A stretch of DNA of 15,581 bases from an uncultured Ruminococcus sp. (lineage in GTDB: Bacteria > Bacillota > Clostridia > Oscillospirales > Ruminococcaceae), in contig CALDFS010000113.1 in NCBI GenBank assembly GCA_937942105.1, forward strand, positions 1 through 15,581, read 5' to 3'. The notes beneath the pieces are model-generated. The model was not told the origin of the DNA and searched no databases. It worked only from the letters and a program-made list of their open reading frames with translations. This document shows positions 7,294-14,399 of this stretch, one piece after another. The position numbers were made by a program, and so were the translations under genes. Position 1 is the stretch's first letter, and every line of letters begins with the position of its first letter.

Positions 7294-7322
7294 TTGAATT
7301 AGAATTGAAATGGTTGTATAAT
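7294..7322 (+). promoter_or_regulatory. Promoter of lipoprotein gene 3
   Basis: TTGAAT (7294-7299), 17 bases, then a perfect TATAAT (7317-7322). The leader to the ATG at 7395 is about 66 bases, with AAGAGGAG at 7379-7386 as ribosome binding site. Confidence 0.65.
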
Positions 7323-7394
7323 AAATATATATTCATTCAATGGGAATGATTTATTTGGAGAATATCAATTATATTACGAAGAGGAGACTTTACA

Positions 7395-8861
7395 ATGACA
7401 AAACGAATAGTTGCTGTTCTGCTTGCAGTCGTTATGATATTGGCGCTTGTTGGCTGCGGTAAGCAGAAAAGAGAACCCATACAGCTGACATTATCCACCG
7501 AGGATGCCGAAGCGATACTTGCAGCTGCCGGAATTATGCTTCCGGATGCCGAAACTGCGGCAGGCGCAAATTCAGTGGTAAAATATTTCTGCTGGCATGA
7601 CTATCTTCAAAACTATTCCGAAGATGAAATTATAAACACCGGCTACTTCACCTTCCAGGAAAAGTACGGCGGTTCGGTGCAGTGGATAGAAACAACATAT
7701 TCAGACAAGAACAATGACCTTGCAAACCTTGTACTTGCCGGCACCAGCCCTGACTGCGGCATTACCGGCACCTCAAACTTTGCCTGCTTCCCTATGGACT
7801 GCATCAATAATATGTATCAGCCCATAGACAACTGGATAGATTATACCGACCCGCTCTGGGCGGATATGGCGAGCGCCGCCGAGTATTTCTCTTTGGGCGA
7901 CAAGCATTTTGCCATAGTTACCGACCTTACCTATAAGGATGTTATAACCTACAACCGCAGAGTTATGGAGGAGTGGGGCTTTGACGACCCTGCTGAGCTT
8001 TACGCCAACGACGAGTGGACGTGGGATGTATACTATGAAATGTGCATGGACTTCTCTGACGGCGACGAAGACAGATACGCCTTAGACGGCTGGTATGTTG
8101 TTAACAGCTTGGTAGAGGAATCCACAGGTATAACCCTTATAGCGAAAGACGAAAACGGCAAGTTCTATTCAAATCTTGACGACCCGACCATTGAGGTCGC
8201 AGAGAATATGATTTACGACCTTGTTAAGAATGACTGCTGCTATCACGAGGGAACCCGCTGGTGGGCAAACCGAAACGACGCTGAATACGGCGCGGGCGTT
8301 AAGGACGGCAAGTGCCTGTTCTGGCCCTGCGACAGATCCAGATTCACTCATCCTGTTGAGGAAATCAATCAGGTATGGGGCGATATCGAAGCCGGTGAGC
8401 TTATGTTCGCTCCCCTTCCCAGATATCAGGACGGCGACGGCATCTATTACCTGAACGCTTCACCCTCGGGCTACATGATCTGCGTTGGCGCACAGAACCC
8501 CGAAGGCGTTGCTTTGCTCGGCGCCTGCGACAGGTTCAAGCTTTTAGACCCCACGGTTATCGACATCGACCGCAAGCAGCTGAAGGAAACCTACAAGTGG
8601 AGCGACGAGATGCTCGAAATGTATGATACCTGCAACGAGCTGGTTATGGCAAACACCGTTATGTTCTACACCGGCGACCTTCCCAAGAACATTCAGGATA
8701 TCTATAACACCTTTGACTGGAACATCCGCAGAAGCGGCGCATCCAACACATGGGCTCAGCTTAAGGAGCAGAACCGCGAGTCGTTTGAGTATTACCTTGA
8801 CGAGCTTAACGCACTTATTGAGGAATATGAGACGACAGGTAAGGCAAGCATAACCGAATAA
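7395..8861 (+). CDS. Solute-binding lipoprotein, paralogue 3 (SBP family 1)
   Basis: A 488-aa intact third copy. Lipobox LVGC has its Cys at residue 21, followed by the shared LTLSTEDAEAILAAAGIMLP. The region NNDLANLVLAGTSPDCG replaces the FDDLANLVLAG of the sisters. VITYNRRVMEEWGFDDP and YANDEWTWDVYYEMCMDFSDGDED mark the hinge-like segment. WGDIEAGELMF and NPEGVALLGACDRFKLLDPTV are strongly conserved in the C-terminal half. It ends TTGKASITE. It has its own promoter, a good ribosome binding site and its own terminator. Ligand specificity is not readable; differences in tryptophan and aromatic positions (for example RWWANRND) suggest the three copies bind different ligands (inference). Confidence 0.85.
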   Translation: MTKRIVAVLLAVVMILALVGCGKQKREPIQLTLSTEDAEAILAAAGIMLPDAETAAGANSVVKYFCWHDYLQNYSEDEIINTGYFTFQEKYGGSVQWIETTYSDKNNDLANLVLAGTSPDCGITGTSNFACFPMDCINNMYQPIDNWIDYTDPLWADMASAAEYFSLGDKHFAIVTDLTYKDVITYNRRVMEEWGFDDPAELYANDEWTWDVYYEMCMDFSDGDEDRYALDGWYVVNSLVEESTGITLIAKDENGKFYSNLDDPTIEVAENMIYDLVKNDCCYHEGTRWWANRNDAEYGAGVKDGKCLFWPCDRSRFTHPVEEINQVWGDIEAGELMFAPLPRYQDGDGIYYLNASPSGYMICVGAQNPEGVALLGACDRFKLLDPTVIDIDRKQLKETYKWSDEMLEMYDTCNELVMANTVMFYTGDLPKNIQDIYNTFDWNIRRSGASNTWAQLKEQNRESFEYYLDELNALIEEYETTGKASITE

Positions 8862-8868
8862 AATTATG

Positions 8869-8902
8869 AATCGACCGCACTTTTTGCTGCGGTCGATTTT
8901 TG
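8869..8902 (+). terminator. Intrinsic terminator of lipoprotein gene 3
   Basis: AATCGACCGCA (8869-8879) pairs perfectly with TGCGGTCGATT (8888-8898), loop of 8, followed by TTTGC. It starts 8 bases after the stop codon. Confidence 0.85.
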
Positions 8903-8921
8903 CAGATAACAGCGCCGTTGA

Positions 8922-8956
8922 AAAAATCGACCGCATGAAGCATGCAGTCGATTTTT
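8922..8956. terminator. Second, bidirectional terminator facing the small minus-strand gene
   Basis: AAAAATCGACCGCATG (8922-8937) pairs with CATGCAGTCGATTTTT (8941-8956) with one mismatch and a 3-base loop. T-runs occur on both strands. Its left arm repeats the AATCGACCGCA core of the terminator at 8869. On the minus strand it ends the 43-aa gene at 8983-9114. Confidence 0.8.
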
Positions 8957-8982
8957 GGCATTTATTTTGCTTATCTTCGCTC

Positions 8983-9114
8983 TTATTCGTTATCCGAATC
9001 GACCTCGAAATACTTATGCGTTCCAAGGCTTAAAGCCTCCGACGTGAGCTTGAGTATTCCCAATATCGCCGCGATTGCGGATAAAAACGCGAGCAGCCTT
9101 AAAACATTCTTCAT
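8983..9114 (-). CDS. Unrecognised 43-aa single-span membrane protein
   Basis: A short minus-strand reading frame of 43 codons that I do not recognise. It starts MKNVLRLLAFLSAIAAILG: a basic N-terminus and one hydrophobic segment at about residues 5-22. A polar tail follows, with LGTHKYFEVDSDNE at the end, rich in acidic residues. Support for a real gene: GAAAGGATGG upstream of the ATG at reasonable spacing, an extended -10 promoter at 9199-9207, and a terminator with a T-run right after the stop (8922-8956). It fills the gap between the lipoprotein cluster and the flippase gene and is divergent from the latter. Membrane insertion with the acidic tail on either side is possible; function unknown. 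Confidence 0.68.
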   Translation of the reverse strand: MKNVLRLLAFLSAIAAILGILKLTSEALSLGTHKYFEVDSDNE

Positions 9115-9198
9115 GCAAAACCATCCTTTCATAAAAACGGGTGCTGAAACATTATGTATCAAAACAGATTTTTGCCTTCGGTATAGTTATTAAATATT

Positions 9199-9207
9199 AT
9201 TATAGCA
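9199..9207 (-). promoter_or_regulatory. Extended -10 promoter of the 43-aa gene
   Basis: On the minus strand the sequence reads TGCTATAAT (9207-9199), a perfect extended -10. No good -35 lies 17 bases upstream, which extended -10 promoters tolerate. The leader would be about 80 bases. Confidence 0.5.
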
Positions 9208-9247
9208 TACTATTTTAAAAAATAATAGTCCCATTTTGTAATTTTCC

Positions 9248-9276
9248 TTGATTTTTTTGATTACTGCCGTTATAAT
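9248..9276 (+). promoter_or_regulatory. Promoter of the flippase gene
   Basis: TTGATT (9248-9253), exactly 17 bases, then TATAAT (9271-9276). It lies where the longest reading frame of the flippase would begin, which argues that the true start is the ATG at 9329. Confidence 0.7.
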
Positions 9277-9328
9277 AGATATACTGCTTTCTTTCAAAAC
9301 GGATTCTTTGGCAGAAGGAGGATGGATA

Positions 9329-10822
9329 ATGGCTGACAGGACCAAAAGCTACAAGACTCTGTTTGTAAATACGCTTATATTCGCTCTTGGCTCTTTCGGC
9401 TCGAAGCTTTTAGTGCTGGTGCTTGTTCCGCTGTATACCGCCGCGCTTACGCCGGAGGAATACGGAACGGTTGACCTTATTGCCCAGACTGCAAACATCC
9501 TTATTCCCATATTCACCCTTACCATATCAGAAGCGGCTCTGCGGTTCGGACTTGACGCCAAGTGGGAGTGCGACCGGCAGAAGATTTATACCATCTGCCT
9601 TAGGGTGATGGCTATAGGGCTTATTGCCATGGCTGGGATATTCCCTTTTCTTGCCCGGCTTGACTACCTTGACGGCTTTGAGCTGCTGCTGTATATCTAT
9701 GTTTGGACATCATCGCTCCGTCAGATTAATATGACGTTTATCCGCGCGGTGGAAAGAGTAAAGCTTTTCGCTGTGGACGGTATACTGTGCACCCTGACGA
9801 TGCTGCTTTTAAATATACTCTTCCTGCTGAAATTCAAGTGGGGAATTGAAGGATATTTGCTGGCCATCATACTTTCGGACGCTTTTTCCTCGATGTTTTT
9901 GTTTACGGCGGGCAAGCTTTGGCGATATATTACTTTCGGCAGAACAGATAAGTCGCTTATCCGCTCGATGATAAGCTACGCCGCCCCCATGATGCCGGCA
10001 ACGGTGCTGTGGATAGTTACAAGCATATCCGACCACTTTATAGTTAAGTATTTCCACGGCGAGTATCTTAACGGAATACTTGTTGTTGCATATAAAATAC
10101 CAAATATTCTTACAACGGTGTTTACAATGTTTTCTCAGGCATGGAACATGTCGGCGATATCCGAAAACAACTCCTCCGAGCGCGAGAGCTTCTATACCCG
10201 GGTATTCTCACTGAACCAGTCGTTTATGTACACCCTTTCCGCAGGGATACTTATGCTCATCAAGCCGATAACAAGGGTGTGGGTGGACGCTGCTTATTTT
10301 GAATCCTACAAATATTCCCCGGTTCTGACTATTGCAACGGTATTCACCTGCTTCAATGTTTTTCTTGGCTCGGTCTATATCGCTCAGAAGAAAACGAAGC
10401 ACACCTTTTATACCTCGCTTGCGGCGGGAATTATCAATATCGTTCTGAATCTGGCGCTTATACCGCGCTTTGGAATTTACGGGGCGGCAATTGCGACCTT
10501 TGCCGCATATTTCGCGGTATTTTTCTATAGGCTTTATGATACAAGAAGATATATACACTTCGGATTTTCCATGCCGAAGCTGCTTATAAATACGGCGCTG
10601 CTTGCCGTTATGGCGATTGTGAATATAGCCGAGCTTCCGGGTGCGGTTATGTATATCGCGCTGGCGGCACTGTTCGCTGCGGTGCTGACAATAAACCTCC
10701 GCGAGCTTTTAAGGATAGCGGTGTTTATCATCCCGAAAAAAATAAAGTCAAAAATCGGCTTTATTTCAAAGCTTGAAAATAAGCTGACAATAAACGATTC
10801 AATTGAAGAAAGGAAAGAATGA
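9329..10822 (+). CDS. Polysaccharide flippase (Wzx/MATE-like, MOP superfamily)
   Basis: A 497-aa integral membrane protein with about 12-14 hydrophobic segments, the size and layout of Wzx-type lipid-linked oligosaccharide flippases. The N-terminal FVNTLIFALGSFGSKLLVLVLVPLYTAALTPEEYGTVDL-type region (split here for length: the key part is LYTAALTPEEYGTVDL) is the family signature. Further typical parts are ISEAALRFGLD, the middle YAAPMMPATVLWIVTSISD and IYGAAIATFAAY near the C-terminus. The start is set by AAGGAGG at 9315-9321, eight bases before the ATG; a longer frame from 9248 would run through the promoter. It probably moves undecaprenyl-linked glycan units outward for a capsule or exopolysaccharide, in line with the Wzz/kinase operon 500 bases downstream. 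The short YdbC-like gene follows after 3 bases. Confidence 0.88.
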   Translation: MADRTKSYKTLFVNTLIFALGSFGSKLLVLVLVPLYTAALTPEEYGTVDLIAQTANILIPIFTLTISEAALRFGLDAKWECDRQKIYTICLRVMAIGLIAMAGIFPFLARLDYLDGFELLLYIYVWTSSLRQINMTFIRAVERVKLFAVDGILCTLTMLLLNILFLLKFKWGIEGYLLAIILSDAFSSMFLFTAGKLWRYITFGRTDKSLIRSMISYAAPMMPATVLWIVTSISDHFIVKYFHGEYLNGILVVAYKIPNILTTVFTMFSQAWNMSAISENNSSERESFYTRVFSLNQSFMYTLSAGILMLIKPITRVWVDAAYFESYKYSPVLTIATVFTCFNVFLGSVYIAQKKTKHTFYTSLAAGIINIVLNLALIPRFGIYGAAIATFAAYFAVFFYRLYDTRRYIHFGFSMPKLLINTALLAVMAIVNIAELPGAVMYIALAALFAAVLTINLRELLRIAVFIIPKKIKSKIGFISKLENKLTINDSIEERKE

Positions 10823-10825
10823 ATC

Positions 10826-11086
10826 ATGGCAGAACTTAAATTTGAAATCAAGGAAACACTGGGCGTTCTTTCAGAGAACGCAAAGGGCTGGACAAAGGAA
10901 TTAAACCGCGTCAGTTGGAACGATTACGCTCCAAAGTACGATATAAGGGAATGGTCGCCCGACCACACAAGAATGGGCAAGGGCGTTACATTAACCGACG
11001 AGGAGTTTGAAAACCTTCGCAAAATAATCAACGGCGAGCCGGTAGATACCGATGGCGACGATGTTGACGAGGCGGACATTCTGTAA
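10826..11086 (+). CDS. YdbC-like PC4-family ssDNA-binding protein
   Basis: An 86-aa protein matching, as I recall it, the bacterial PC4-like family typified by Lactococcus YdbC. The conserved core is FEIKETLGVLSENAKGWTKEL (split: KETLGVLSENAKGW, about 9-22), LNRVSWNDYAPKYDIREW (26-43) and the SPDHTRMGKGVTLTDEEF region (44-61). Members bind single-stranded DNA or RNA through a curved beta sheet. The tail DTDGDDVDEADIL is acidic. It is probably cotranscribed with the flippase, starting 3 bases after its stop, with AAGGAAAG as ribosome binding site. Functional linkage to the flippase is not obvious. No clear terminator follows; GTGAgcggTCAC at 11111-11122 is too weak. Confidence 0.82.
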   Translation: MAELKFEIKETLGVLSENAKGWTKELNRVSWNDYAPKYDIREWSPDHTRMGKGVTLTDEEFENLRKIINGEPVDTDGDDVDEADIL

Positions 11087-11185
11087 GCGATTTGCCAGTT
11101 TCGACAAAATGTGAGCGGTCACTGTCTGATATTTTGCAATATACGTCAAACTTACAAAAACAGCCTAAAATTACGTGAATTGAGC

Positions 11186-11214
11186 TTGACAATTAATGTG
11201 ATTGCCGCTATAAT
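11186..11214 (+). promoter_or_regulatory. Consensus promoter of the surface polysaccharide operon
   Basis: TTGACA (11186-11191), exactly 17 bases, TATAAT (11209-11214): a perfect match to the housekeeping consensus in both boxes. It predicts strong, basically constitutive transcription unless a repressor or the leader limits it. The leader to the ATG at 11327 is about 106 bases. Confidence 0.85.
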
Positions 11215-11261
11215 GATATACGTATCAATAACTATAAGCAATATTTATAATCATATATTCA

Positions 11262-11279
11262 GGCGGGGCGTTTTCCGCC
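11262..11279 (+). promoter_or_regulatory. GC hairpin in the operon leader
   Basis: GGCGG (11262-11266) pairs with CCGCC (11275-11279) in an otherwise AT-rich leader. No T-run follows. It might influence leader stability or bind a regulator; evidence is limited to the pairing. Confidence 0.35.
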
Positions 11280-11326
11280 GCTGCTGACATAGCTCACTCT
11301 TATTAATCAGCTTAGGAGAAAGATAA

Positions 11327-12091
11327 ATGAATTCCAACGAAAAGGATTATATGGAAATAGACCTTATGCGGCTTTTAAAGGCCATGCTTCACCGCGCATG
11401 GGCGATAGCTATTGCCGTTATTGCAGGCGCGCTTATTGCTTTTGCTTATGCCTCTTTGCTTATTACTCCTTTATATAAGTCAAAGGCGCTGCTTTACGTC
11501 AACAACAGCTCGATAAGCCTGGGCTCAACAAGCGTAAGCATAAGCACCGGCGAGCTTTCAGCCGCTAAAAGCCTTGTTGATACCTATACGGTAATCTTGA
11601 AGACAAGAACGACCCTGAACGCCGTTATAGAAAAGGCGGGTCTTAGCTATACTTATGATGAGCTTTATAAGATGATAGAAACGTCTTCGGTAAACGGCAC
11701 AGAAATTTTCCAGATAGTCGTTACCAGCCCCGACCCCAAGGAGGCTGAGGTTATTGCGAACACCGTTGCCTCGGTGCTTCCCGAAAAGATATCCAATATC
11801 GTTGACGGAAGCTCGGTAAAGATAGTTGACTATGCGGTGGTTCCCAGCAGAAAGGATTCGCCTAGCGTTACAAAATATACCATGATAGGAGCGGTGTTAG
11901 GCTTTGTGCTTGCCGCCGGAGTCATTGTTGTAATGGAGCTTATGGACAACCTTGTAAAGGACGAGGAATACCTGTTGCAGACCTACAAGCTGCCTGTACT
12001 TGCCGCTGTTCCTGATTTAGACGCTGATGCGTCATCCTATGGCGGTTACTACGGAAAGAGCTATAAGTCGTCAAGTGGAGGAAAGAAATGA
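11327..12091 (+). CDS. cpsC: Wzz/CpsC-like chain-length modulator and kinase activator
   Basis: A 254-aa polysaccharide co-polymerase of the Firmicutes CpsC/YveK/CapA type. Two membrane spans frame an extracellular domain: about 25-46 and 185-204. IDLMRLLKAML (11-21) before the first span is the Wzz-domain entry, and VVPSRKDSPS (171-180) before the second is the proline-rich segment of the family. The short cytosolic C-terminus (about 205-254) in this family activates the partner kinase; here it ends in a Tyr/Gly/Ser-rich stretch (YGGYYGKSYKSSSGGKK) that may itself be phosphorylated (inference). AGGAGA precedes the ATG. The stop overlaps the kinase start by ATGA, which supports fixed stoichiometry of the two proteins. 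Confidence 0.9.
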   Translation: MNSNEKDYMEIDLMRLLKAMLHRAWAIAIAVIAGALIAFAYASLLITPLYKSKALLYVNNSSISLGSTSVSISTGELSAAKSLVDTYTVILKTRTTLNAVIEKAGLSYTYDELYKMIETSSVNGTEIFQIVVTSPDPKEAEVIANTVASVLPEKISNIVDGSSVKIVDYAVVPSRKDSPSVTKYTMIGAVLGFVLAAGVIVVMELMDNLVKDEEYLLQTYKLPVLAAVPDLDADASSYGGYYGKSYKSSSGGKK

Positions 12092-12906
12092 GCTTACTAA
12101 CAAAGAAAACAAGCGGAGCGGCCGCCGATAATTCCCCGATAGGCGCAAATTTAAGCTTTGCTGCCGCAGAAGCATATAAGCTTTTAAGAGCAAACCTTAT
12201 GTTCAGCCTTGCGGCTAACGATTTAAAATGCAGAGTTGTGGGAATAACCAGCTCCATGCCGAGCGAGGGTAAGTCCACCACCTCTATCAACCTTGCCTAC
12301 AGCATTGCCGAAACCGGCAAAAGGGTTTTGCTGATAGACGGCGATATGAGATTGCCGACCTTGGCAAAGCGCCTTAATATAACCCGTTCGCCGGGTCTTT
12401 CAAACCTTTTGGCAGGGCTTTGCAACGGAGCGGACGTTTTGCGTGCCTCAGGGCTTCATGATAATCTTCATGTTATCACCGCAGGCGATATTCCGCCCAA
12501 CCCCAATGAGCTTTTAGGCTCTGAACTGATGGAAAGGGTCGTAGCTTCTCTTACCAAGAATTACGACTATATTATATTTGACCTTCCGCCGGTAACATCC
12601 GTTTCAGACGGTTTGGTTATTTCAAAGCTGCTGGATGGCATTATAATAGTAGTAAGAAGAAACTTCTGCGACCAGCAGTCGCTTGCCGAAGCCATGAGGC
12701 AGATTGAATTCCGCCATGGCAAGGTGCTTGGCTTCGTTCTTACACGCTCCGAGATTTCTCATAAGAATTATAAGAAATACAGAAAGGGCTATGGCTACGG
12801 CTACGGTTATGGCTATGGCTACGGCAATACCCATCAAAGCAGCAAGTCGGATAAGTCCGCAAAGAGCGGTCAGACAAAGGTTACGAAGGTCGAAAAGGAT
12901 GATTGA
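12088..12906 (+). CDS. cpsD: BY-kinase, tyrosine-protein kinase CpsD/YwqD type
   Basis: A 272-aa bacterial tyrosine autokinase that regulates polysaccharide synthesis at the membrane. Walker A is SSMPSEGKSTT (55-65), Walker A' LLIDGDMRLP (81-90) and Walker B YIIFDLPPV (161-169). EAYKLLRANL (28-37) is the conserved helix contacting neighbouring subunits. The C-terminus holds the tyrosine cluster, unusually regular: YKKYRKG then six consecutive GY pairs (about 234-245), giving eight tyrosines, followed by a basic, Ser/Lys-rich tail. It has no membrane span and relies on the preceding CpsC-like protein. Its end overlaps the phosphatase start by 8 bases. Family assignment is secure; its targets are unknown. 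Confidence 0.93.
   Translation: MSLLTKKTSGAAADNSPIGANLSFAAAEAYKLLRANLMFSLAANDLKCRVVGITSSMPSEGKSTTSINLAYSIAETGKRVLLIDGDMRLPTLAKRLNITRSPGLSNLLAGLCNGADVLRASGLHDNLHVITAGDIPPNPNELLGSELMERVVASLTKNYDYIIFDLPPVTSVSDGLVISKLLDGIIIVVRRNFCDQQSLAEAMRQIEFRHGKVLGFVLTRSEISHKNYKKYRKGYGYGYGYGYGYGNTHQSSKSDKSAKSGQTKVTKVEKDD
12787..12822 (+). repeat. Hexanucleotide repeat coding Gly-Tyr pairs
   Basis: Six tandem GGYTAY units (GGCTAT, GGCTAC twice, GGTTAT, GGCTAT, GGCTAC) in the kinase gene. Each unit encodes Gly-Tyr, so gain or loss of units changes the tyrosine count without breaking the frame. Confidence 0.85.
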
Positions 12907-13603
12907 TTTCCATTCGCACATCCTTCCGGGGGTGGACGATGGCTCGAAAAACGTTGGAATGAGCCTTGAGATGTTGCGTGCATCTGCTGCTCAGGGCGTT
13001 ACGGATATCTGCCTGACTCCGCACTTCTATGCCGAGCAGAACACTCCCGAAAAATTTCTGGAAAAGCGCAGCCGCGCCGCTGAAGAGCTGTTTTCGCATC
13101 TTGAGGGCGGTCTGCCGAGGATACATCTGGGCGCAGAGGTAAAGTACTTTGAAGGCATATGTCAGTGCGAGGATCTGGAGCTTTTGAAGCTTCAGGGCAC
13201 AAACATCATCCTTATAGAAATGCCTTTTATGAATTGGACCGATCGGATTTGGAGAGATATTGAAGAAATATCATCTTACCCAAATACAAAGGTTATGCTC
13301 GCCCATCTTGAAAGATATTTACAATTTAATGCCGAAAAGTACTTGACAAAACCGGCCATGCGTGATATACTTATACAGTCGAATGCCGAGAATTTCACCT
13401 CGGGCTTTTTCCAGCGGCGTAAGGCAATGAAAATGCTGCGGGAAGGCATAATAGATGTTATCGGTTCAGACTGTCATAATCTTAGCTCAAGACCGCAGAA
13501 CATAGCCGAAGCAAGGAAGGTGATTCAAAAAAGCCTTGGAAGCAGCGCTCTTGAACGAATAGACAGAATTGGTGAAAATATTTTAGGCAACGCCTTGGGA
13601 TAA
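12899..13603 (+). CDS. cpsB: PHP-type protein tyrosine phosphatase CpsB/YwqE
   Basis: A 234-aa metal-dependent phosphatase of the PHP family that removes phosphate from the BY-kinase. Metal ligands visible: HSH in MIDFHSHILPGVDDG (H5, H7), TPHFY (H42), GAEVKY (E80), MLAHLERY (H136) and GSDCHN (D191, H193). The start is ATG 12899; a longer frame from 12704 only reads the kinase gene in another frame and must be ignored. The overlap ATGATTGA couples it to the kinase. Order Wzz-kinase-phosphatase is as in many Firmicutes capsule operons, though in streptococci cpsB precedes cpsC and cpsD. The sortase gene follows after 27 bases. Confidence 0.93.
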   Translation: MIDFHSHILPGVDDGSKNVGMSLEMLRASAAQGVTDICLTPHFYAEQNTPEKFLEKRSRAAEELFSHLEGGLPRIHLGAEVKYFEGICQCEDLELLKLQGTNIILIEMPFMNWTDRIWRDIEEISSYPNTKVMLAHLERYLQFNAEKYLTKPAMRDILIQSNAENFTSGFFQRRKAMKMLREGIIDVIGSDCHNLSSRPQNIAEARKVIQKSLGSSALERIDRIGENILGNALG

Positions 13604-13630
13604 GCTTTTAGGCTTGGAAGGGATGATTAT

Positions 13631-14377
13631 ATGAAGCTTAACCGAGTTATTTCAATAGCTACAGCGGCAGTTATAATGCTCTCGCTGATGACAGTTAATG
13701 TTTACGCGGCAGACGATAAGGAGGGCTCCCTCCTTAACAAAATAGTGAACGCGATTACAAAATCCGCTGACGATGATGATGACGGCTACAAAAGCCCGGT
13801 CGATTTTGACTACTACCAGAAAAAGAATCCTGATGTATGCGCATGGCTTGAAATCCCCGGAACCGATATAGACCATCCGATTCTTCAGAATCCGGATGAT
13901 GACGAGTATTACAGCAGGCGCAGCTGGAACAAGAAGAAATCCTCAAAGGGTTCTTTGTTCACACAGGCAACCTATAATTCAACCGATTTTTCTGACCCTG
14001 TAACCATTATCTACGGTCACAGGACTAATGACGGCTCAATGTTCGGGCAGCTTCAGAAAACCTACTCGGACAAGAAGAGCTTTGAAGAAGCCGAAGAGAT
14101 CATAATTTACCTGCCGGATAAGGAGCTTCACTATAAGGTGTTTGCTGCTGTTCCCTATGGCAATGAGCACATTCTTTACAATTATGATTTCACAAAGCTA
14201 AGAATGCGCCAGGCATTCTTTAACACCGTTTTTTCCGCAAGCGGTGTAGGAGCAAATATCAACGAGGATAATTACTCCGAAGATGAGGATGGTATTGTAA
14301 TCCTTTCAACTTGTTTGAGAGGTAACAATAATAAACGCTATCTTGTGTTGGCTCAGCTGACTAAAAAGGTAGACTAA
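13631..14377 (+). CDS. srtB: Sortase, class B-like
   Basis: A 248-aa cysteine transpeptidase that cleaves a sorting motif and links the protein to peptidoglycan. A signal/anchor segment spans about 5-26 (ending VYA-ADD). Then follows an acidic linker (DDDDDG). Catalytic residues are all visible: His130 in IIYGHRTNDGSMFGQL, Cys228 in VILSTCLRG, Arg236 in NNKRYLVLAQL. The YGHRTNDGSMF pattern and the length fit class B rather than class A (about 200 aa) or class C. GGAAGGG precedes the ATG. It is followed after 22 bases by a likely substrate gene. Class B sortases may act on few dedicated substrates; C. difficile SrtB recognises (S/P)PxTG motifs, matching SPSTG in the neighbour. Confidence 0.92.
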   Translation: MKLNRVISIATAAVIMLSLMTVNVYAADDKEGSLLNKIVNAITKSADDDDDGYKSPVDFDYYQKKNPDVCAWLEIPGTDIDHPILQNPDDDEYYSRRSWNKKKSSKGSLFTQATYNSTDFSDPVTIIYGHRTNDGSMFGQLQKTYSDKKSFEEAEEIIIYLPDKELHYKVFAAVPYGNEHILYNYDFTKLRMRQAFFNTVFSASGVGANINEDNYSEDEDGIVILSTCLRGNNNKRYLVLAQLTKKVD

Positions 14378-14399
14378 AATTTTTATGGAGGGTACTATC

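Noticed and set aside
9248..9328. Upstream start for the flippase
   Set aside because: The stretch contains a good promoter (9248-9276), and AAGGAGG at 9315-9321 sets the ATG at 9329.
12787..12822. Contingency repeat for on/off phase variation
   Set aside because: The unit is six bases, so changes keep the frame; it could tune but not switch the gene off.
12704..12898. N-terminal extension of the phosphatase frame by 65 codons
   Set aside because: It reads the kinase gene in another frame. The ATG at 12899 begins the conserved FHSHILPGVDDG region directly and overlaps the kinase stop in the usual way.
14385..14399. Upstream ATG of the surface protein gene
   Set aside because: It overlaps the ribosome binding site GGAGGG; the ATG at 14400 begins a normal signal peptide with MKK.
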